From Streptomyces sp. ALI-76-A (GTDB lineage: Bacteria; Actinomycetota; Actinomycetes; Streptomycetales; Streptomycetaceae): 64,000 nucleotides of DNA. Positions 10,457 through 19,041 of the stretch are shown here, in pieces. Below the pieces are notes generated by a model, which had not been told where the DNA came from, ran no database searches, and saw nothing but the letters and a program-made list of their open reading frames with translations. The DNA lies in assembly GCF_030287445.1 (NCBI RefSeq), contig NZ_JASVWB010000002.1, forward strand, positions 4,464,001 through 4,528,000. The letters are read 5' to 3'. The translations under genes were made by a program, and so were the position numbers. The first letter of the stretch is position 1. Each line of letters starts with the position of its first letter.

Positions 10457-11311
10457 ATGACCAACGTCCTTGTGGGCACGTGCTCCTGGACCGACCGGGC
10501 CCTGGTCGGCAGCGGCTGGTATCCGCCCGGGCGGCGGGACGCCGAGGGGCGGCTGCGCTACTACGCCGAGCACTTCCCGGTGGTGGAGGTCGACGCGAGC
10601 TACTACGCGCTGCCCGGCGAGCGGAACAGCCGGCTGTGGGTCGAGCGGACGCCGGAGGGGTTCGTGTTCGACGTGAAGGCCTTCTCGCTGCTCACCGGGC
10701 ATCCGACCCGGGCCGCGGTGATGCCGGACGGCCTGCCCGCCGACGCCGGGGACCCGGCGGTGCTCGACGCGGTGTGGAAGCGGTTCACCGCCGGGATCGA
10801 GCCGCTCAGGGCAGCCGGCCGGCTCGGCACCGTGCTCTTCCAGTTCCCGCCGTGGTTCCGGCCGGGCGCGCGGTCCCGGGCGTTCCTGGAGGAGTGCGCG
10901 GCACGGACGGCCGGATGGCCGGTGGCCGTGGAGTTCCGGGATCCGCGGTGGTGGCGGGACGAACCGGAGGAGACCGGCGCCCTCCTCGCCCGGCACGGTT
11001 TCACGGCCGTCGCCGTCGACATGTCACCGGAGCTGCCCTCCTCCATCCCGCCCGTCACCCCGGTCACCACACCGCACCTGTCGGTCGTGCGGTTCCACGG
11101 CCGCAGCGCCGCCTGGGGAACCGGCAGCAAGGAGGACCGCTTCCGCCACGCCTACTCCGCCGCCGAACTGGAGGAGTGGGCGCCCCGCTTACGCGCCCTC
11201 GGCGAGCGAGTGGACGAGCTGCACGTCCTGTTCAACAACTGCTGCGCCGACTCCGCCGTACGGGCCGCCGGGACCATGTCCCGCCTGCTCACGCCATCGG
11301 ACCCGTCCTAG
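10457..11311 (+). CDS. DUF72 domain protein (YecE family)
   Basis: 284 residues from ATG 10457. The start VLVGTCSWTDRALVGSGWYPPG, the middle VEVDASYYALPGERNS and LGTVLFQFPPWFRP, and the end DELHVLFNNCCADSA are the DUF72 signatures; the fold is TIM-barrel-like. The biochemical role is not established. No targeting signal. Its TAG stop overlaps the TAG of the convergent copper gene by two bases (CTAG at 11308-11311), so there is no space for a separate terminator. Confidence 0.92.
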   Translation: MTNVLVGTCSWTDRALVGSGWYPPGRRDAEGRLRYYAEHFPVVEVDASYYALPGERNSRLWVERTPEGFVFDVKAFSLLTGHPTRAAVMPDGLPADAGDPAVLDAVWKRFTAGIEPLRAAGRLGTVLFQFPPWFRPGARSRAFLEECAARTAGWPVAVEFRDPRWWRDEPEETGALLARHGFTAVAVDMSPELPSSIPPVTPVTTPHLSVVRFHGRSAAWGTGSKEDRFRHAYSAAELEEWAPRLRALGERVDELHVLFNNCCADSAVRAAGTMSRLLTPSDPS

Positions 11312-13458
11312 CCGATCCGTATCGTCGCCGACTCGCTGACCTGGTCGATCTCCGAGACGCGGACCGTCACCTTCATCCTCCAGTCGCCGGGCAGGGGGAG
11401 GTCGAGCGCGTCCGCGGCCCAGTAGCCGCCCCGGTCGGTGAGTTCGGCGTCGACGGGGCCGACGTCCTGCGCGGGGAGCGTGAAGGAGAGACGGAGTTCG
11501 GGGACCGTGGACAGGCCGCCGTCGGGGCCGTAGACCACGGCCTCGACCCCGTACTGGCCGGCGGCGCCCGGGACGAGGGTGACCTGCACCTTGCCCTGGC
11601 CGCCGGGCGTGCCGACGTCGAAGGGGACCATGGTGACGGACGTGGTCTGCAACCCGCCCGACTGGGCCGTGCGGGCCGACCGCTCCGCCTCGGCGGCCGC
11701 GCGGCCGGGCAGGGTGCCGGCGAGCACCGTGGAGATCACCAGCACGACGACACCGACGGCCACCTCGACCAGCACCGAGCGGCGCAGCCGCCGACGCCGG
11801 GGGTCCACGGCGAGCGGCTCACCGGGACGGGGTGCCGCGGCCACGGGCCGTTTCCCGGCCGGGCCGCCTTCGGACGGCTCGCCTGCGGACGGGCCGCCCC
11901 CGGGCGGCTCATCCGCGGACGTGTCGTCACCGGTCCGGTCTTCCCCGGCCGGGCCTGCGCCGGGTCCCCCGTCCCCCCGCCGGCCTGCGCGGGACGCCCC
12001 GTCGGCCGACGGCGCACGCACGAGCGCCGCTTCCTCCTCCGCGCCCTCCCTGTCCGGACGGTCCCCGGGCAGCCCGTCCCCGCCCGGCCCCGACGGCCCT
12101 CCGACCCGCTGCGGCACCCGCTCCCGTACGACCGCCTCGGACTGGACCTCCGCCGCCACGACCCCTTCGGCCACCGGACCCGCGACCGCCGGCGCAGGCC
12201 CAGGTACCGCCACCGGCCCCGCCGGTCCCGCCATCCGTGCCGTCCACCGCCGCGACACCCGTGCCGCCGTCAACAGCAGCACCACGGCCACCAGTTTGAC
12301 GGTCAGGAGACGGCCGTACGGGGTGTCGGTGAGCGCGTTCCCGGAGCCGAGGCCGCGCCAGGCCTGGTAGACGCCGGTGACGACGAGGGTGGTCACGCAG
12401 GCGAAGGCGAGCCGGGAGAAGCGGTCGACCGTGCGGGCCGGGACCTCCGGCGAGCGGTACAGCGTGATGAGCAGGGCCGCGAGACCGCCCAGCCACACCG
12501 CCATCGCCAGCACGTGCAGCACGGCCGACGTGATCGCCACCGGCACCTGGATCCCGGCGGACGCGTGGTCGGCGGCCCCCCAGGTCAGCGCCAGGGCCAC
12601 GCCGAGCGCGGCGCCCGCGCCGAGCCGGGCGCGGGACCAGGACTCCCGCCTCCCCAGGCGTACGAGGAAGAAGGCCACCAGCGGCAGCAGGGCGAGGCGG
12701 ACCAGCAGGACGACGCCCGGGCGGGTCGTCAGCGTGCGTTCGAAGGCCGAGGCGTCGAAGGCCGCCGCCGGGCCGGTGCCCGACTCGTAGGGGGCGCGCA
12801 GCACCAGCAGGGCGACCGTGGCCCCGAGCAGGGTCCAGAAGCCCGTCCACAGGGGGCGGCGCAGCAGCCCCGGGTCCTGCGGACGGCACACCGTGACGAA
12901 GACGGCCGTGCCGAGGAGCAGGGCGACGGCGAGGTACGCGAGATAGCGGGCGATCTTGTGGAGGGCGGCGGTGGCCGGGTCCTCGGCCGTCCCGGTGTCC
13001 ACGGCGGGCGGGATCGGGGAGGGCTTGCCGACGGAGAAGGTGAAGGCGCCGGAGACCGGGTGGCTGTCGGCGGACACGACCCGGAAGGCCACCACGTAGG
13101 TGCCCTCGGCGAGCTTCGGGGGCAGGGTCGCCCGGACCGTGTCGGCGCCGTCCGGCGCGTGCCGGGCGTCGCCGATGTCCAGCCGCCGGTTGTCGGGGCC
13201 GAGGACGCGGAGCGAGTCGTCGAGCAGGCCGACGGACTCGGTGAAGGTCAGGGTGAGCTGACGGGGGGCGGACTTGAGGACGGTTCCGTCGCCGGGGTCG
13301 GCGGTGCGCAGGGCGGCGTGGGCCGACGCGGTGCCCGCGCCGCCGATGAGGAGCAGGACCAGCACGGTGCCCAGCAGCACCAGCCTGTGAAGTGGCCGGT
13401 GTCGTCGCCCGGTCCTGAGGTCACCGTAACGCTCCACGTCGAGTCTCCGTCTGTGCAC
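11308..13458 (-). CDS. CopC-CopD fusion copper-resistance membrane protein
   Basis: 716 residues from GTG 13458 (GGACGG about 6 nt upstream). A signal or anchor segment (about residues 27-47) ends in ASAHAALRTADPGDG, giving the CopC copper-binding N-terminal His after cleavage. The CopC beta-barrel runs to about residue 140, with FRVVSADSHPVSGAFTFSVG. About eight membrane helices of the CopD type follow (about 165-420). A Pro/Gly/Glu-rich insert comes next, then one more helix and an extracytoplasmic beta domain. The family handles periplasmic or extracytoplasmic copper and its import. Confidence 0.92.
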   Translation of the reverse strand: MHRRRLDVERYGDLRTGRRHRPLHRLVLLGTVLVLLLIGGAGTASAHAALRTADPGDGTVLKSAPRQLTLTFTESVGLLDDSLRVLGPDNRRLDIGDARHAPDGADTVRATLPPKLAEGTYVVAFRVVSADSHPVSGAFTFSVGKPSPIPPAVDTGTAEDPATAALHKIARYLAYLAVALLLGTAVFVTVCRPQDPGLLRRPLWTGFWTLLGATVALLVLRAPYESGTGPAAAFDASAFERTLTTRPGVVLLVRLALLPLVAFFLVRLGRRESWSRARLGAGAALGVALALTWGAADHASAGIQVPVAITSAVLHVLAMAVWLGGLAALLITLYRSPEVPARTVDRFSRLAFACVTTLVVTGVYQAWRGLGSGNALTDTPYGRLLTVKLVAVVLLLTAARVSRRWTARMAGPAGPVAVPGPAPAVAGPVAEGVVAAEVQSEAVVRERVPQRVGGPSGPGGDGLPGDRPDREGAEEEAALVRAPSADGASRAGRRGDGGPGAGPAGEDRTGDDTSADEPPGGGPSAGEPSEGGPAGKRPVAAAPRPGEPLAVDPRRRRLRRSVLVEVAVGVVVLVISTVLAGTLPGRAAAEAERSARTAQSGGLQTTSVTMVPFDVGTPGGQGKVQVTLVPGAAGQYGVEAVVYGPDGGLSTVPELRLSFTLPAQDVGPVDAELTDRGGYWAADALDLPLPGDWRMKVTVRVSEIDQVSESATIRIG

Positions 13459-13500
13459 GTGCCGCCGTCCGGATAGGTACGGACGCGAGGGCTGGTGTGC

Positions 13501-13608
13501 TCACCGCGCGCCCTGCTCGGCGCAGCGCGGCGCGATGCCCCGCCCATCGCCGCCGCCCGCGCCGGTGACCAGGGCGACCTGTCCGCCGGGGAGCCTCAGG
13601 GACGGCAC
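13501..13608 (-). pseudogene. 5' remnant of a short-chain dehydrogenase gene
   Basis: From GTG 13608 the frame reads 35 residues containing LPGGQVALVTGAGGGDGRG and IAPRCAEQGAR, which is the N-terminal Rossmann segment of a short-chain dehydrogenase (TGxxxGxG). It then stops at TGA 13501. The remaining roughly 210 codons are absent; the copper gene begins 42 bp downstream. It overlaps the end of the cupin gene by 13 bp. I read it as a truncated gene rather than a functional peptide. Confidence 0.6.
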
Positions 13609-14069
13609 AGTCCGGCGATCCGGTCCGCCTGTGCCGGATGACGCGCCGCCAGGTCCGCCGCGTCCCCGTGCTCGTAGTCCGCGTAGGTGAACCCGGGCGC
13701 CATCGTGCAGCCGAAGAAGGTCCACGCGCCGCCCGGCGCCACCCGGCCGCCCATCCAGGTGCCGGCGGGGACGGTCAGCTGGGGGTGCTGGCCGCCGAGG
13801 ACGTCCGGGCCCAGGACGGCGGTACGGGACGTGCCGTCCGGGGCGAGGAGCAGCAGGTCCAGCGGATCGCCGAGGTAGAAGTGCCAGATCTCGTCGTGCG
13901 GCAGGCGGTGCAGGGCCGAGAAGTCGTCCGAGGTCAGCAGGGCGACGATCGCGGTTCCCCGAGGGCGGCCGTCCGGCCCCTCCGGTCCCGCCCAGGTGCG
14001 GCGGAACAGCCCGCCTTCGCGGGGGATGGGCTCCAGGCCGTAGTGGGCGACGAGGTCGTCTGGGGTCAC
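13596..14069 (-). CDS. Cupin-5 (DUF985) family protein
   Basis: 157 residues from GTG 14069. Seen: LVAHYGLEPIPREGGLFRRTW, then TAIVALLTSDDFSALHRLPHDEIWHFYLGDPL, and TVPAGTWMGGRVAPGGAWTFFGCTMAPGF, which are the DUF985 hallmarks (conserved H, E/D and W of the cupin barrel). The family is thought to bind sugar- or lipid-derived ligands, function unproven. The start overlaps the stop of the upstream GNAT gene by 4 bp, so it probably sits third in the acylase-GNAT transcript. Confidence 0.88.
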   Translation of the reverse strand: MTPDDLVAHYGLEPIPREGGLFRRTWAGPEGPDGRPRGTAIVALLTSDDFSALHRLPHDEIWHFYLGDPLDLLLLAPDGTSRTAVLGPDVLGGQHPQLTVPAGTWMGGRVAPGGAWTFFGCTMAPGFTYADYEHGDAADLAARHPAQADRIAGLCRP

Positions 14070-14677
14070 GCCGGGAAGGCTACCTCCCGGTCGAGGAAGG
14101 CGAGTCGGGCGTGCTTCTCGGGCAGGTACACGTCCGGCAGGTCGATCTCCGGCAGGACGACGACCGGGCCCGGCGTGAAGCCCTGCCTCAGGAACCGGGC
14201 GACGGCCCTCTCGTTGCGCACGTCCGGGTCGACCACGATCCGGCCGCGGTCCAGGCCCAGCAGCACGTACGACGTGACGGCGGACAGCAGCGCCGCCGAC
14301 CAGCCGGGGCGGGCGCCGGTCCGTCCCGCGGGGGCCAGCAGCAGGTGGACGCCGATGTCGCCGGGCCGTACCGGGTAGCACTCGCCGACCCGGTCGGCCG
14401 CCGGCTCGTAGGTCTGCAGGAGGGCGGCCGGTTCGTCGTCCTTCAGCACCAGGTAGGCGTGGTGCGTGTCGAGGGTGGCCAGGTGCGCGTAGGTCTCGGC
14501 CACCTGGTCCTTCGTCAGGCCGTTCATGCCCCAGAAGGACGCCCGCTCCTCGCTCACCCACGCGTGCACGGTCCCGGCGTCGGCGTGCGCGTCGAGGGGC
14601 AGCACGCGGACGGTGCCGAAGCCGTCCACGGTCTGCTCGTGGACGGGTTCGCGGGTGGGGGCGTACGTGTCAGACAT
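14066..14677 (-). CDS. GNAT acyltransferase of the siderophore (IucB/MbtK-like) type
   Basis: 203 residues from ATG 14677. It has the C-terminal acyltransferase layout of hydroxamate-siderophore enzymes that acylate N-hydroxylated amines: WVSEERASFWGMNGLT, the CoA-binding part GDIGVHLLLAPAGRTG, then RIVVDPDVRNERAVARFLRQGF. The ATG overlaps the stop of the acylase gene by 8 bp, so translation is likely coupled. The iron box at 16882 should control the unit. No siderophore synthetase lies nearby, so its acceptor is unknown. Confidence 0.88.
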   Translation of the reverse strand: MSDTYAPTREPVHEQTVDGFGTVRVLPLDAHADAGTVHAWVSEERASFWGMNGLTKDQVAETYAHLATLDTHHAYLVLKDDEPAALLQTYEPAADRVGECYPVRPGDIGVHLLLAPAGRTGARPGWSAALLSAVTSYVLLGLDRGRIVVDPDVRNERAVARFLRQGFTPGPVVVLPEIDLPDVYLPEKHARLAFLDREVAFPA

Positions 14678-16862
14678 CGGTTTCCTTGTCGAGCCGGTCC
14701 CAGTCGGTGACGACCGGGACGAGATCCCCCTCGAGCCACAAGGGGAGCTGGTCGCGGTGATGGGCCGAGCCGGGCACGCCGGACGCGCCGAGGGGCACCA
14801 CCCACAGGCTGTCCTCCCGGCGGGCCAGGTCCCATACGTAGCGGGCGGCCGGGCCGCGCGCGCTGCGGTCCGTCCAGCCGGGCACGGCGGAGGTGCACAG
14901 CACGCAGTCGTGGTCCCCGGACAGGCCGGGCTCCTCCCGGTCCCCGGGTTCGTCGAAGGGCGTGCCGGTGAACGCCCGCCAGGGAGCGAGGCGGTGGGTG
15001 TCGCCCCAACGCGCGGCCGGCCGCTCGGCGGCCACCTCCTCGACGGCCGCGCGCACCGCCTCCGCCCGGTCGATCCCGTACAGCTCGTCGGCGCGCAGCA
15101 GGTGTTCGAGGGCGAAGCCGATACGCGGGACGAGGTGGAGCCAGGGCAGGAAGACGTCCGGGTAGGCGGGCGGGGCGGTCAGCGCGGCGAACACCGGGTG
15201 CGCCGCGAGCCGCCGTACGACGGCACCGCGCACCGCCGCGTACAGCGCCGCGTCCGTGCTGCCGGCGTCCATGTGGCGGTCCCAGCGCAGCAGGGTGTCC
15301 CGGACCCGGGCGGCCTCGGGGGTCAGCCCGTCCAGTGCCGCCAGCCGGTCCAGCAGCGCCGCGGCGGAGCCCAGCCGGGTGTCCATGTGGATCACCGGCA
15401 GGTCGGCGGGCGACCAGCGGTCCTTCTCCCCCAGCAGGGCGGTGATGCGGTCGGCGCGGTGCGGCGGGGCGAACTCGACGCCGAGCGGGGTGGCGGGGCC
15501 GCGCTGGTTGGCCATCACGGCGATGCCGTCGGTGAGCCCGGCGCGGGGCATGTCGTGCCAGCCCGCCCAGTCGTGGCCGGGTTCCCAGGCGGGCACCGGC
15601 CGGACGCGGTTGGCGTCGGAGCGCAGCGGCACCCGGCCCGCGACCCGGTGCAGCAGACCGCCCTCGGTGTCGGCGGCCTGGACGACGTTCACGGGTTCGG
15701 CCCACACGTCGAAGGCACGGTCCACGTCGGCGACCCGGCGGGCCCGCAGCAGCGGGAGGAGGGCGCTGAAACCGAGATCCTCGGTGACGCGGGGCGGGTG
15801 GCGGAGGCTGACGGCGACCGGCGGCGTGACCGTGTTGTCCAAGAGACCGTCGCCAAGAAGACCGTTGTCCAAGAGGCCGTCGTCCAAGAGACCGTCGCCC
15901 GGGCAACCGTCGTCCAGGACGCCGTCGTCCGGGCCCTCCGGGATTCCCTCGGGCCCGCCGATGATCACCGGCCCCCGCTCGGTCTCGATCACCTCGACCT
16001 CGACCGGCTCCTCGCCCGCCACCGCCACGGTCTCGGTGTGCCGGACGGCCCGGCGCCAGACCCCGTCCGGGCCGAGCGCCTCGACACCGGCGCCGGTGCG
16101 CCGCAGCCGCTCCCGGTAGAGGTCCTGGTAGTCGGCCATCGCGTTGGTGATGGCCCAGGCGACCGTGCCGGTGTGGCCGAAGTGGGCGATGCCGGGGACG
16201 CCCGGGACGGCGAGGCCGACCACGTCGAACTCGGGGCAGGACAGGTGGATCTGCTGGTAGACGCCGGGGTCCTCGATGAAGCGGTGCGGGTCGCCCGCGA
16301 TGACGGCGTGCCCGGTCGTGGTCCGCTCCGCGCTCACCAGCCAGCCGTTGCTGCCGGAGGTGCCGGGCCCGTCGGTGGCGAAGAGGTGGACGGCGTCGGG
16401 GCCGAGGTGCCGGACGACCTGCTCGCGCCAGAGCTTGGCCGGGAAGCCGGCGAAGAGGATGTGGGTGGCCAGCCAGACGCCGAGCGGGGTCCAGGGCTGC
16501 CAGCGGCCGGGGACGAGGCCGGCCCGGGCGAACTCCGGGGCGGCCGTGTCCGGCAGTCCCTCGTTGACGCCGTCGACGTAGGCCCGGACCCAGTCGGCCG
16601 TCTCCGGGTCCTGTCTCTCCAGGGCGGTGAAGCAGCGTCTGGCCGTGTCGTCGAGGCGGGCCCGTCTGGCGAACCTGTCCCAGGCGAGGGCCCCGGGGCC
16701 GAGGAAGGCGGCCGAGGTGCCCTGTGCGCGGTGCCGTTCGACCTCCAGCTGCCAGGCCCGGTCGCGGGCGGTCACCCGGCCCTGGGCACGGGCGAGTTCT
16801 CGCGCGCTGCCCGCGCGGAGGTGGGGTATCCCCCAGGCGTCGCGGTAGAACTCGGTGATCAC
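14670..16862 (-). CDS. Penicillin-acylase family Ntn-hydrolase, iron-regulated
   Basis: 730 residues from GTG 16862 (AAGGGG 7 nt upstream). The N-terminus EFYRDAWGIPHLRAGS is the family's alpha-chain start. Autocleavage should expose Ser171 in GTSGSNGWLVS, the N-terminal nucleophile of the beta chain. Later motifs include AVIAGDPHRF and GHTGTVAWAITNAMADYQDLY. Most family members are exported, but here no signal peptide is visible, so it looks cytosolic. Residues about 310-345 are an acidic DDGLLDNGLL-type repeat not expected in the family. First gene of the minus-strand unit facing the iron box. Confidence 0.9.
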   Translation of the reverse strand: MITEFYRDAWGIPHLRAGSARELARAQGRVTARDRAWQLEVERHRAQGTSAAFLGPGALAWDRFARRARLDDTARRCFTALERQDPETADWVRAYVDGVNEGLPDTAAPEFARAGLVPGRWQPWTPLGVWLATHILFAGFPAKLWREQVVRHLGPDAVHLFATDGPGTSGSNGWLVSAERTTTGHAVIAGDPHRFIEDPGVYQQIHLSCPEFDVVGLAVPGVPGIAHFGHTGTVAWAITNAMADYQDLYRERLRRTGAGVEALGPDGVWRRAVRHTETVAVAGEEPVEVEVIETERGPVIIGGPEGIPEGPDDGVLDDGCPGDGLLDDGLLDNGLLGDGLLDNTVTPPVAVSLRHPPRVTEDLGFSALLPLLRARRVADVDRAFDVWAEPVNVVQAADTEGGLLHRVAGRVPLRSDANRVRPVPAWEPGHDWAGWHDMPRAGLTDGIAVMANQRGPATPLGVEFAPPHRADRITALLGEKDRWSPADLPVIHMDTRLGSAAALLDRLAALDGLTPEAARVRDTLLRWDRHMDAGSTDAALYAAVRGAVVRRLAAHPVFAALTAPPAYPDVFLPWLHLVPRIGFALEHLLRADELYGIDRAEAVRAAVEEVAAERPAARWGDTHRLAPWRAFTGTPFDEPGDREEPGLSGDHDCVLCTSAVPGWTDRSARGPAARYVWDLARREDSLWVVPLGASGVPGSAHHRDQLPLWLEGDLVPVVTDWDRLDKETDV
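15830..15932 (-). repeat. In-frame minisatellite in the acylase gene
   Basis: Degenerate 15-18-bp units (CCGTCGTCCAAGAGA-like on the plus strand) are repeated about six times. They encode the Asp/Leu/Gly-rich insert of the acylase without breaking the frame. Confidence 0.75.
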
Positions 16863-16881
16863 CCTGTGCCCCTTGTCACTT

Positions 16882-16900
16882 TTAGGTTAGCCTTGCCTAA
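16882..16900. promoter_or_regulatory. Iron box (DmdR/IdeR-type operator)
   Basis: TTAGGTTAGCCTTGCCTAA is a near-perfect 19-bp palindrome matching 17 of 19 positions of the IdeR/DmdR consensus as I recall it. It lies between the divergent acylase (starts 16862) and siderophore-interacting protein (starts 16938) genes, so one site probably represses both units when iron is sufficient. Confidence 0.9.
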
Positions 16901-16937
16901 CTACTCTGGGAAATCGTACGCGAAGGGTGAACACGCG

Positions 16938-17663
16938 ATGGGGCAGGGGCACGGCTGGGAGGGCGCGGTCCTCAAACTGCTGCGCGCGAAGGACTTCGCG
17001 TTCACCGTGACGGGCACGGAGGACGTCAGCGAGCACTACCGGCGCGTCCACCTCACCGACGGCGGGATGCTGGCGGCGACCGGCGTCCACCCCACGATGT
17101 GGGTCCGGCTCTGGTTCGACAACGCCGGCCGCCCGCACCAGCGCGCCTACACACTGGTCGACCCGGACCCCGCGGCCGGCACCTTCAGCCTGGAGTTCGC
17201 CCTGCACGAGGGGTGCGCCAGCGACTGGGCGCGGGCGGCGAAGCCGGGGGACACCATCGAGGCGACCGTGCACGGGACGGGCTTCGAGCGACCCCGGCCC
17301 GAGCCCACGCACGTCTTCGCGATCGGCGACCCGGCCTCCCTGCCCGCGCTCAACTCCCTGCTCGGCGCCCTGGACTGCGCCCCGGCGACCGTCTGGTTCG
17401 AGAGCGCCCCCGACGACAGCACCCTGCCCCTGCGCACCGACCCGGCCCGCCACGAGGTCCGCAGGGTGCCCCGGCAGGCCGACGGCGACCGCCTGGTCAC
17501 CGAGGTGAAGTCGGCCCTGCCCACCCTCCTCGGGGCCACCCCGGAGCCGTACGTGTGGATCGCCTGCGACACGACGACCACCCGGACGCTGTCCTCGTAC
17601 GTCCGCAGGGAACTGGGCGTGCCCAAGCAGCGGATGCACGCGCTCGGCTACTGGCGGCCGTGA
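16938..17663 (+). CDS. Siderophore-interacting FAD-binding protein
   Basis: 241 residues from ATG 16938. It is a ferredoxin-reductase-like flavoprotein of the ViuB/SIP type, which reduces Fe(III)-siderophores in the cytosol to release iron. Seen: EHYRRVHLTDGG, the FAD motif HQRAYTLVDPDPAAG, the NAD(P)-region phrase THVFAIGDPASLPALNSLL, and the conserved C-terminus RMHALGYWRP. Divergent from the acylase and sharing the iron box 38 bp upstream. Confidence 0.93.
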   Translation: MGQGHGWEGAVLKLLRAKDFAFTVTGTEDVSEHYRRVHLTDGGMLAATGVHPTMWVRLWFDNAGRPHQRAYTLVDPDPAAGTFSLEFALHEGCASDWARAAKPGDTIEATVHGTGFERPRPEPTHVFAIGDPASLPALNSLLGALDCAPATVWFESAPDDSTLPLRTDPARHEVRRVPRQADGDRLVTEVKSALPTLLGATPEPYVWIACDTTTTRTLSSYVRRELGVPKQRMHALGYWRP

Positions 17664-17705
17664 CCTGAGGAGCGCCCCGCCGCCCCGGACGGCATGATCG
17701 AGGGC

Positions 17706-18308
17706 ATGGACGTCACTCTTCACCTCGCCCAGGACCCCGGGGCCGACGAGCTGCTCGGGCGCTCCCCGCTCGCCGCGCTGGTCGGCATGCTGCTCGACCA
17801 GCAGGTTCCGATGGAGTGGGCGTTCAAGGGGCCCCGCACCATCGCCGACCGTCTCGGCACCGACGACCTGGACGCGCGCGAGATCGCCGCGCAGGACCCG
17901 GAGGCCTTCGCCGCGCTGCTCTCGGAGAAGCCGGCCGTGCACCGCTACCCGGGATCGATGGCACAGCGCGTCCAGCAGCTGTGCCAGTACCTCGTCGAGC
18001 ACTACGACGGGAACGCCGAGCTCGTCTGGAAGGGCGTGACCGACGGACGCGAGCTGCTCAGGCGGTTGCAGGAGCTGCCCGGTTTCGGCAGGCAGAAGGC
18101 CCAGATCTTCCTCGCCCTGCTCGGCAAGCAGCTCGGCGTGCGGCCGACGGGCTGGCGCGAGGCGGCGGGCGCCTACGGCGAACCGGAGTCCTTCCGGTCC
18201 GTCGCCGACATCACCGGGCCCGAGTCGCTGACCAAGGTGCGCGCCCACAAGCAGGAGATGAAGGCGGAGGCCAAGGCGGCCAAGGCGGCGAAGACCCCCA
18301 AGAAGTAA
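17706..18308 (+). CDS. HhH-GPD-fold DNA glycosylase-like protein
   Basis: 200 residues from ATG 17706 (an in-frame ATG at 17694 gives four more; neither has a good ribosome site). The HhH-GPD core is clear: GMLLDQQVPMEWAFKGP at the N-terminus and the helix-hairpin-helix LQELPGFGRQKAQIFLALLG. The catalytic Asp usually found about 20 residues after the hairpin is not evident, so base-excision activity is uncertain. A Lys/Ala tail (KAEAKAAKAAKTPKK) may bind DNA. Family proteins occur widely in actinobacteria. Confidence 0.85.
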   Translation: MDVTLHLAQDPGADELLGRSPLAALVGMLLDQQVPMEWAFKGPRTIADRLGTDDLDAREIAAQDPEAFAALLSEKPAVHRYPGSMAQRVQQLCQYLVEHYDGNAELVWKGVTDGRELLRRLQELPGFGRQKAQIFLALLGKQLGVRPTGWREAAGAYGEPESFRSVADITGPESLTKVRAHKQEMKAEAKAAKAAKTPKK

Positions 18309-18363
18309 GCCGGGTGGCCCGCCCCCGATGGCGGCGGGCCGGGGACCGGGCCCAGCATGGATC

Positions 18364-18955
18364 ATGACCGAGCCACCGACCGGCGCCGCCAGGGGTCCGG
18401 AGTACGACGACCGCGAGGTCCACGCCCCCACCGCCCACTCCGCGGCCGGGCACACCGCAACCGGCGGCCACGAACCCGGGCCTCCCTTCGAGGGCCCTCC
18501 GCACGCCCTCGCTCGCGCCGCCCGGCAGGTCGTCCTGCTCACCGGCGCCGCGTCGCCGGCCCTCGGCGTCCTGGTCCTGGCGGCCGCGCGTCCCGCTGCT
18601 CGCGGCCGGCGTGCTCGTCGGCGTCTGCCTCGCGATCAACGGTGTCTTCCAGCTCATCGCCGCCTTCGGCACCCGCCGGACCAACGCGCCGCGCGTCCTC
18701 GTCCTCGTCCTCGTCAGCGAAACCGTGTCCCTCCTGCGGGGCCTGTTCCCGCCCTCTCCGACCGGTCGGTGCCCGCGGATCCTCTCCGGGATCGTCACCT
18801 TCGCCGGCTGCGTCGTGCTCATCGAGGCGCCCTTCGAGTCGGTCGCCGTCCTCACCCTGGCGGGCGGCGGCCGGCTGGTCGTCGGCGGCGCGGCCGAGAC
18901 CGCCACCGCGCTCCGTGTCCGGGGCCGGGCCCGGCAGGTCCCGCACCCGGTGTGA
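18364..18955 (+). pseudogene. HdeD-like (DUF308) membrane protein gene, frameshifted
   Basis: ATG 18364 opens a frame reaching QVVLLTGAASPALGVLVLA near 18585, typical of the first helix of HdeD/DUF308 proteins. The matching continuation, LLAAGVLVGVCLAINGVFQLIAAFGT, is in the next frame from about 18590 and runs to TGA 18955 through further helices. A single-base insertion (or two-base loss) in the GGCGGCCGCGCG run near 18577-18590 explains it. It is either a real lesion or a sequencing error. Family role: acid-stress or envelope membrane protein, poorly defined. Confidence 0.7.
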
Positions 18956-19041
18956 GGCCGTGGCCTCCGGCGAACGGCGAACGGGCGCATCTCGCCCCCG
19001 GCGTGCTGACCGTCCGGCGTGTCACGAGGAGATGACCTGCC

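Noticed and set aside
10480..13476. Long plus-strand frame of about 1000 codons over the DUF72 and copper genes
   Set aside because: It overlaps two recognisable genes in other frames and has shadow-type composition.
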